This document shows positions 57,047 through 64,000 of a DNA stretch of 64,000 nucleotides, in pieces; the first letter of the stretch is position 1, and each line of letters starts with the position of its first letter. The DNA comes from Chamaecyparis obtusa (lineage: Eukaryota; Streptophyta; Pinopsida; Cupressales; Cupressaceae). A program made the translations under genes and the position numbers. The notes beneath the pieces are model-generated. The model made no database searches. It was not told the origin of the DNA and saw nothing but the letters and a program-made list of their open reading frames with translations. The stretch covers positions 259,001 to 323,000 of the forward strand of contig BSBK01006031.1 in NCBI GenBank assembly GCA_027943335.1, in the 5' to 3' direction.

Positions 57047-59895
57047 TAGAAGAGTTTAAAATTTTCATCAATTTATATGATTCCTTATGAGTCAGACTTA
57101 TTAGTTCCCTATGACCTATTTATAATATAATTAAAGATTTGAGAACTTATGTTTAATCAAGGTTTAGGTCATGTATTTATAAATCACGTTCTCCATAATC
57201 TCATCATTTTACCATTGTAAGAAACCATGTAATGGTGCCTAACTTGTTTTAAATTCATTAACATATCAAAATTTATTCACTTTAAACCTTATTATAAATT
57301 TCACTCTAACTCCCACATTGATTACTTATAAGAAACTAATACAAACATGGACCCAATGATGTCCTAGTGTTCCAATAGGTGTAGGACTCTAATACAAGTT
57401 GTAATATACCCAAATTTGATATGATAAAAAATACTACTTTTTTTAGTATATTATATGCTCTCCTATTCATTGAATAGTAATTGCACACACATCTAGAGAG
57501 GTGTAACACCCCAATAGGAAACCTTAGAGGATAACATGAAATTACTATAAAATATGACACAATTTTTTTGAAAATGTTAACTACACATATAACGTTAATA
57601 TTACATCATAATAAAACATATTGCAATATCAGCATAATGGACCCTCTTACGTTCCCTAATGTCACTACTGAGAAATGCATTATCACTTATATAACTTAAT
57701 CATACAATTGAACATAAGATTAATTTAATGCAACATCTATTTAATTAACCATAAATTCATAAGAGACTAATCAATTACATAATGATAATAATCATGTCAT
57801 AATCAATCTATTCAATATTACAACTTAATGATCATCAATATACATGTATAGAAAGTTTATATTCATTTATAGGTGTACTGGCTATAATTATGTGATTCAT
57901 CTTACATAATATGATACAATTTACACTAATTATCGTCTATCAAGAAGTTGACATAAAGATACAAAGAAGATTATAGAATGCCACAAAAACTATCAAAGAG
58001 ATATGAACCAAAACCATAATCCTTGATGGAAAATTCTTTTCCACCCAACCATGTAGAACATTTTCACCCACTCCCCCAGGCTAGATGATATACATTAAGA
58101 ATACACAAACAAAAAAAGAAAACATACAAGGATAAACATTGTACACTAAAATCCAAATAAAGAGAAGCTCAATAAGACCAAAAAAGATCAATATAGATAT
58201 CCACCTTGGTTACCACAAGGAAAATACACTATATAATAAATAAATTGCAAGGATGACATGAGGGAGTCCTGGGACACATGCCGAAGAGTATCATAACATA
58301 GATCCCACTCTTGAGTTACCCTGATGGTCTCTCTAGTCCCTAACCCCTAATGGATGTCATGTGGAACCAACAACCTTTAAAGAGGATAAGGTGTTGATTT
58401 TCAAGATCAAATCCCCATGGATGGCTAGGAATTTTCCAACCCATCCTTTGTCTTGGTGGAACCTAAAAAAATTGGTTAATTCTTGTTCCTTTCCCTTTTC
58501 CTATGTCATTTCTTTGATAGGAGTTAATATTGATGTTTTTTTAAAAATAATCTCGCGTTCCTACTCAAATGGTCAAGGTTTTCCTTGAAACATTTAGTCA
58601 CTTTGAGTCAATATCCTATATGCCTTTCTGTTATTGGCCCACGTTAAAAAATCATGAGTCATAGTGTCGGTCTTGTTTTATGTTTGTTGCACCCTCACAA
58701 CATGAAGTATGTTTTTATATTTTGTAGTTGCGAGCATGCAAGTGGTTAACTTTTATGTCAATCACAACGTCACAATCCTTGTTTGGTCTAGCCGTTAGAG
58801 GCCATGAGGCTACGATTATTCAGTAAAATTTGTTGTCACATCTCTATTGCAGTCAAAAGGAAAAGTTGTTAGTGGTTGGTGGGATGTGACTAGGACCATG
58901 GTAGTTAGTAAAGTTTATTAATCACAGTGCTAGAGTCGTTAGATGTAAGGAAATATTATGGCTAGGAGCGTGCGAGATGGTGACAAGTGGCAATTTTATG
59001 CTGGCTTGAAATTTTAAGTTTTATGTTTATTACATCCTCGCAAAGTTCTTGATGATTAGTGATTCGGGACTGCGAGTGTGCGAGATGCTGCCACATGGCA
59101 TCGAGATAACAGTAAAAGGTTAATAATGTAGTTTTTGCTACCTCAGAGGAATTTTTTCTCAAGTTACATCTATGAATACGATGAGTGAAGAAAGAGTTGT
59201 ATTTTGTAGTGATCGCAATGTCATAGTGGTTAGTGAATGGTTTCCTTGGTGGTCACAAAGTTGCGAGTGAAGCCATAAAGGGTTAGTATTATTGTTTTTG
59301 CATGCTTGTAGTAGTTTTTTGCAGTTATATTTTATTGTTGCGAGGCTGCAATAAAAGATGTGGAAGTTGGTGAGATGGGTTATCGTAATGTCAAAGTAGT
59401 TTGGTACAATGAAGGGTTGACCTGAGAGCTTGTGAGATGGTGATGTGTAGAGACATAACTTTTGATTGAATGTAGAGTTACATAAATAAGGGGATTTTCA
59501 AATAGAATTGATGCATTTGGCATTTTGGTGCAGGTTTTTTTTGCTGAGGTTTAATTCTTTTGCACATATGCATTATTCAAATTTAGTCAATAGTTTAGAA
59601 TGAAAAGATGGACTTTCCATGGCTAGTTGAGAGTTATAGAAGAAGAATGTAAATTAATGTCTGAAGAGATGACTTCAATATTAGGAAGATTTAGTCTATG
59701 ACTACATGGGTCCAGACTCATTCGACACATAATTCTAGCTGAAAAGGAAAATTGCAGAGCTAGTAATTTGGGTAGAAGATGGTAAAAGTGATATTGTTCT
59801 TAGCCTTAGGGTGAAAATGTGAGTAGGTTGATCTTACTTTGTTCACAAATGAATTCTATTTTCTTTGTTACAAATTGTCTAGATTTCTTTCAGCC
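57047..59895. other. Gene-free; recurring 'gcgagtgtgcgagatg' words at 58.9-59.45 kb
   Basis: No supported gene. Between 58700 and 59460 the phrase g(c)gagNgtgcgagatg recurs at about 58966, 59070 and, weaker, 59429. It lies among repeated 'gttagt' and 'atgtttgttgc' words, like an old LTR or tandem duplication. A 75-codon ORF at 58361 has no recognisable motif. Confidence 0.35.
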
Positions 59896-60372
59896 ATGAT
59901 TCAAAGTGATTCCACTAGTTCATATAAGTCTGTGAAGGGTCGCAATGCATATTGGTAAGAATTTATAGATTTGTTTCCCGACTCATCCAATAGTAAAGAC
60001 AATTTGTAATTTGAATGAAAAGATGCATTTAGTATGTGTGGAAACCCATAGATGATGTTTTCTAGTTCATCCCTATTTAATTACTTTGTCAATAATAGAG
60101 TGAGAGGGACACCAATGTCAAATCCATGGGAATTAAATTTGGCTAGGTGGGTTGTTCCTAATGTTTTCATGGATGTTGAATTTAAAAGAGAATTTTCCAA
60201 AGAATACTATCTAGTGATTAGGGTTATAAGGAGGCTGAACAAGAGAGTCCTAGTTTCAATAAATAGAAAACATCCTGGCAGATGCATTCTAAATTTCAAG
60301 TGCTACTTGCAATGTCCGGCCAAGAAACCTGAGTTAACAATCCCAAGGGTTGCAAGAGGTAGTTACTTTTAA
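59896..60372 (+). pseudogene. Decayed ORF of unknown family
   Basis: A single frame from ATG 59896 to the stop at 60370 has about five in-frame stops and no frameshift. It encodes FIDLFPDSSNSKDN, MMFSSSSLFNYFVNNRVRG and WELNLARWVVPNVFMDVEFK, then KEYYLVIRVIRRLNKRVLVS. The stops are mostly TAA, TAG or TGA near expected Gln/Trp positions. The sequence looks like real but dead protein. I do not recognise the family. A retroelement accessory ORF is plausible given the surroundings. Confidence 0.4.
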
Positions 60373-61325
60373 CTACATTAACTAAACTACTAAGAAAAAC
60401 TATACCATAATCACATTGAATATATCTTATATTTATTTTAAAACCAAAATGAAATATTTCTAATTCTTTAATTAGCCATCATGGAATGAACACATATTGA
60501 TAAGGAAACTAGCATATAAATTGAATAGAAGCAACCAAGATACATTTATCATATCCATCTAAGAAAAGTTACAATCCATAAGATACAATGATAGATCATG
60601 ACATATACAATAACACATCTTCCACTGCACATGTCACAAAGATAGTAATAATGAATCAACTCATGATACAGTAAAAGTACAAATATACATCTCTTAAAAG
60701 GATGTCATATAGAAATATGTCATAGAATACATGATAACATCTCATAATTAAAAAATGAAATTCTTAAAGTAATGAACAAGGAGATAGAAGCAAAAATAAG
60801 GGTCATCCAATAGAAATAACATAAATGTTGGATCTCAATGTTAAAATAGTCACTACCACCTGATCACGTGGAACCGAAAATGTCTCACTCCCATTGTGCT
60901 GATGTGATAACACTAAGCCTCACTAAAAGAAATAGCCAAACATAAAAGACTAATGCAAATGGTACACTGGGTAAAATTGTAATGAACGGTTCTAAGGTAA
61001 TCTAGTATAAATGATCAATACATAAATCAAGTGTACCAAGTTTTCATCTAGGAATCTACAACACATATAGGGAAGTGTCGTCATATACGTCTAACCCTTG
61101 AGTATAATCTTGGTAGCCTCTTTGGACCCCGACACTCAAGTGACATGATATGTGGCATTAGTAAACCTCTAATATAGACAAGGTTACCAACTATGTAAGA
61201 GAAAGACATCTAAGTAGATAAGAAGACATCATCTCACACTCCATGCTAGCTTGTAATAGCAATCAAGTATGGGTGAGGCACACAAGTCTTGTAAATTCAT
61301 TTTAAATCCCATTTAATGTATTATG
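60373..61325. other. AT-rich intergenic, nothing recognised
   Basis: No gene or element boundary was recognised. Confidence 0.4.
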
Positions 61326-62930
61326 TTATCACTTATTATGTAACTTGTAATAATTTTTCTTGGAAGCCACTTGTGGTCCCCAACTAGTTATTGTAAGCCA
61401 CTTCCTTTCTATGCTCCTAGATTGATGTAGGAGAATCTTGGGTTCCTAGAGATCTTACACCATCTTGGAAGAATTTCCTTTTGGTCTTAATGAAGTTCCT
61501 TTTTTTTGACAATTTTTAGGGATACTGTGTATGGACGATCTGTGGAGATCTTTGGTGTGTGCGATGAAAAGGGTTTGTTCATTGTTGTTTGTTGAGGCTA
61601 GGTCTATGATTGCACCTCTTTAGGTGGTGTGGATTATGAGATCTAGGATGTTCTTTGATGACTATTTGTGTTTATCATGTTGTCGATTGATTGTTGAAGA
61701 TTGTGGTGGAGGCTTTCGATCAATGGAACTCAATGATGTGGTTCTTGAGGTGGACCTATATGTTTGGTTGACTTAGTGGTTGGATTACACCTGGTAAATT
61801 AATTAAATTCTATAATTTATTTGGGATCTAGGCTAATCTAGCCTAATACGTTTGTCTTGGGATATATAATATCTTGAATGCAGACCTATGTTGGCCAATA
61901 TGTATAAATTTAGGGTTTTCTATTTTAAGTGGGGAAGATTCTTGGGGTAGAAAAGATCTGAGAGGGGATAGCATTGAGGTTTGAAAGATTAAAAATAAGA
62001 TATGAGATTAATTTCTTAGTATTGGGCCACAACCAAGAATCACTTACAACCCGACATGTTTGATGAGAATTCTTGTTGATGATATGAAAGCTCTCATGTT
62101 TGATTTATATCTCTATTTTCATTTGTTCTTTCCACTATGTTGACTCAGGATGCAAGATTGGATATCTCCTTTGGAAACTTCTCTATTTTTTACTGCATCA
62201 AAGAGGTATCAGAGCTAGTTTCATCTTACGATGGCCCATAAATATTGATGTTTGAACTTATGAAGCTTCTGGGGCATTTTTTGTGAGATGAAAGAGTGTA
62301 TATTAGACTTGCATTAGGAAAGGGCTTGCAGAAGGTGGTTAGAGGGAATTTTCTATAGGAAGGTTGAGTTATTGTGATGACATAAGTGAGTTTCATATAT
62401 TGGTGTTGTAGATGTTGTTTTTGAGTGCATGCAATCTTGAATTGGTCTTTTAAGGGATGACATGTTATAGATCTAGCTTGTGATTATTGAGGATTTGCAT
62501 GAGGATGTATCATAAAGAGTATGTTACTCGTTATGAAACTTGGATGGAGGTGAAACCCTTGAGAAATCCTATTTTTGGTGAAAAGATCACTGAATCAAGG
62601 TATTTTACGAAGATGTTCAGTATATTTCTGACTATGAGGTAGCTAGAATCTTGCCATTAGATCATTGATCAAGAGGCAGTTGCACCTTAGGAGATGGTGG
62701 TCAAAATTCCAATTCAATGTAAGAATTTTGAAAATTTTGTCAAATTCTACTTCAGAAAAGGGAATAGGGTTTTATATGCTGATAGAGTTTTTAAAGTTAT
62801 TTTCGTAAATCTAAAACCCTACATTTGGTTTATTTTCTTGTTACCTTTTGATCACTTAAGCAAGGGGTCTTAGTCATGTCACAAGGCCATTGCGTTATCT
62901 TAGTCATTTACTTTTATGTGTCATGTGGTG
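61326..62930 (+). mobile_element. LTR and leader remnant of a plus-strand LTR retrotransposon
   Basis: ggtatcagagct at 62206-62217 is a good tRNA-Met-type PBS in plus orientation. It is followed by tagtttcatcttacgatgg, a leader typical for plant LTR elements. An LTR should therefore end near 62193-62196 (tactgca/tca) and start somewhere around 61326-61350 (tgttatcac or tgtaacttg). No partner LTR and no readable gag was found downstream, so the extent is approximate. Confidence 0.45.
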
Positions 62931-63584
62931 TTAAAATATGTTTGGCCTTGACTGCTAATGTTATGCATGACTTCACATTTTGTTTTATCTTTGTTATTTT
63001 TAACTTATTTTGAGGTCATGCCAACTAGTGTCATAACATTTCACTGTTTATCTTCATGTTCATTATCCAAGTGCCGAAGTTGTACCAAGTGGTTTGTGGA
63101 GCATTGTGAAGGGTGAAATATTTGACTGTTAGCATGTTCTAAGGTCCTGACTAACGTTCAACATAACTTCGGAGGGTTTTGAAAAGTGTGAGAAAATAAA
63201 ATTCCATGTGGAAAGTATCAAAGAGTGGCAAAGTATATAAATGGACAAATAAATATTATCAGGGATGTTTCAAAGTTATGACAATATTGACCCAATGAGT
63301 TTGCAGAGCGTTGTGAAGGTTTCTAGGCCATAAATATTAAAGGTTCTATGGTTACAATAAAATATATGATAGTCAAGTGTAACTTTGGGAAGGTTAGGAG
63401 GTTAGAAAGATAAGAAAGTTACAAATTTGTGACATAGCATATAGCAGTCGGGTGAGACTTGGAAAGGTTAAGAATAGTGTTAGGATAAAAGGTTCCAAAG
63501 CTAGGACAGTGAAAGGAAAGGATTTAGGTAGAACTTCACAAGGTAATATCTAAATTTATGTTACATGGTTCTGCTCTTGCAAAT
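62931..63584. other. AT-rich intergenic, nothing recognised
   Basis: No gene seen. Words such as 'gtgaggtttagaaaagtt/gggaaggttaggagg' recur loosely between 63100 and 63540. Confidence 0.35.
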
Positions 63585-64000
63585 ATGTTTTTGATAGAAA
63601 AAGTAGCAAGAGGGTGCTGGCTCATAGAACAGGGAAGGCTAAGAGCACATTAAAAGCACATTAACAACACTAGCTTAACAACAGATAATCATCAGAGTAA
63701 CAATAACTAGTGTGCCTCTATCAAAAAAAAACTTGTAGATCCTTATAAAAAATAGAGAACCAGGGTTATAGTTTAACCAAAAATCCTTGAACATAATAAC
63801 TGCAAAATGCCTCATAGGGCTAAACAAAAGTCTTAAATTCTTAACCACATAACAGAAAAATACAAAATAAAACTTGGGACCCATGGCCCCAGAACAAGAC
63901 AACGTCAACATGGCACTAGCTACAATTAGGTCCTCTCTACCAGCTGCTTAGACATCAAGGTGGTGGTCCATTCTTCCTGCAGAAATAGGAAGAGGTCCCT
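63585..64000 (-). mobile_element. Second copy of the LINE-like repeat seen at 19825
   Basis: Starts tgtttttgatagaaaaagtagcaagagg, as at 19826, and follows it through 'ttaggtcctc', 'gctgcttag', 'gtggtccattcttcc' to 'aggaagaggtccct', where the window ends. On the minus strand this gives DLFLFLQEEWTTT, identical to the peptide at the first copy. The 5' part lies outside the window. Confidence 0.65.

Noticed and set aside
58361..58588. 75-codon ORF as a gene
   Set aside because: No motif, no splice context and no codon-level support; length is within chance expectation.

Overview
The window looks like nuclear DNA of a seed plant, probably a gymnosperm (conifer-like). It is AT-rich and very gene-poor, and it is full of old, decayed Ty1/copia, LINE and small non-autonomous LTR elements. 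The few host-gene signatures are plant families: cytosolic sulfotransferase, GDSL esterase/lipase, FLZ zinc finger, a plant-type CPSF73-II and an LRR receptor kinase. No bacterial, organellar or viral gene organisation is visible. The conifer assignment is an inference from this texture, not a match.

Layout. 1-11 kb: LTR remnants (1.0-1.2 and 1.9-2.3 kb), short tandem duplications, and an ORF1-only LINE on the minus strand (6.7-8.4 kb) bounded by a perfect 15-base target duplication. 11-13 kb: a sulfotransferase fragment followed by one full-length sulfotransferase ORF (12052-12972, minus), the only ORF here that could be an intact host gene. 13.6-28.4 kb: a decayed GDSL lipase gene whose exon is split by a 13.5-kb element. 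That element has 9-base target duplications and about 100-base terminal inverted repeats, like a Mutator-like element (MULE). Removing it restores the GDSL reading frame exactly. Inside it, next to its left end, lies a broken FLZ zinc-finger gene, so it behaves like a Pack-MULE. It also holds a 3-unit tandem repeat, an LTR remnant, a LINE-like repeat, a palindrome-rich kilobase and a small LTR element. 28.4-29.9 kb: an LRR-kinase fragment and a CPSF73-II (INTS11-like) pseudogene exon, both on the minus strand.

31.9-35.8 kb: a 5'-truncated Ty1/copia element (integrase end, RT, RNase H, 3' LTR). 36.2-48.5 kb: a LINE into whose C-terminal ORF a 7.1-kb LTR retrotransposon has inserted (40909-48003, minus; TSD GTGGG). 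This inserted element has a gag-like ORF with three intact and one decayed CCHC knuckles but no protease, integrase, RT or RNase H. In place of pol it carries a decayed ORF of about 1,000 codons of unknown function. 53.0-54.9 kb: a 1.9-kb TRIM-like element related in its interior to one at 23.8-25.0 kb. 55.8-57.0 kb: the RNase H-like 3' end of another LINE. 59.9-60.4 kb: a decayed ORF of unknown family. 61.3-62.9 kb: an LTR/PBS remnant. 63.6 kb to the end: a second copy of the repeat at 19.8 kb.

The most notable features are the MULE-split GDSL gene with its captured FLZ gene, and the pol-less LTR element with a large unknown ORF. All percentage or similarity statements are by eye; no alignment or database search was run.
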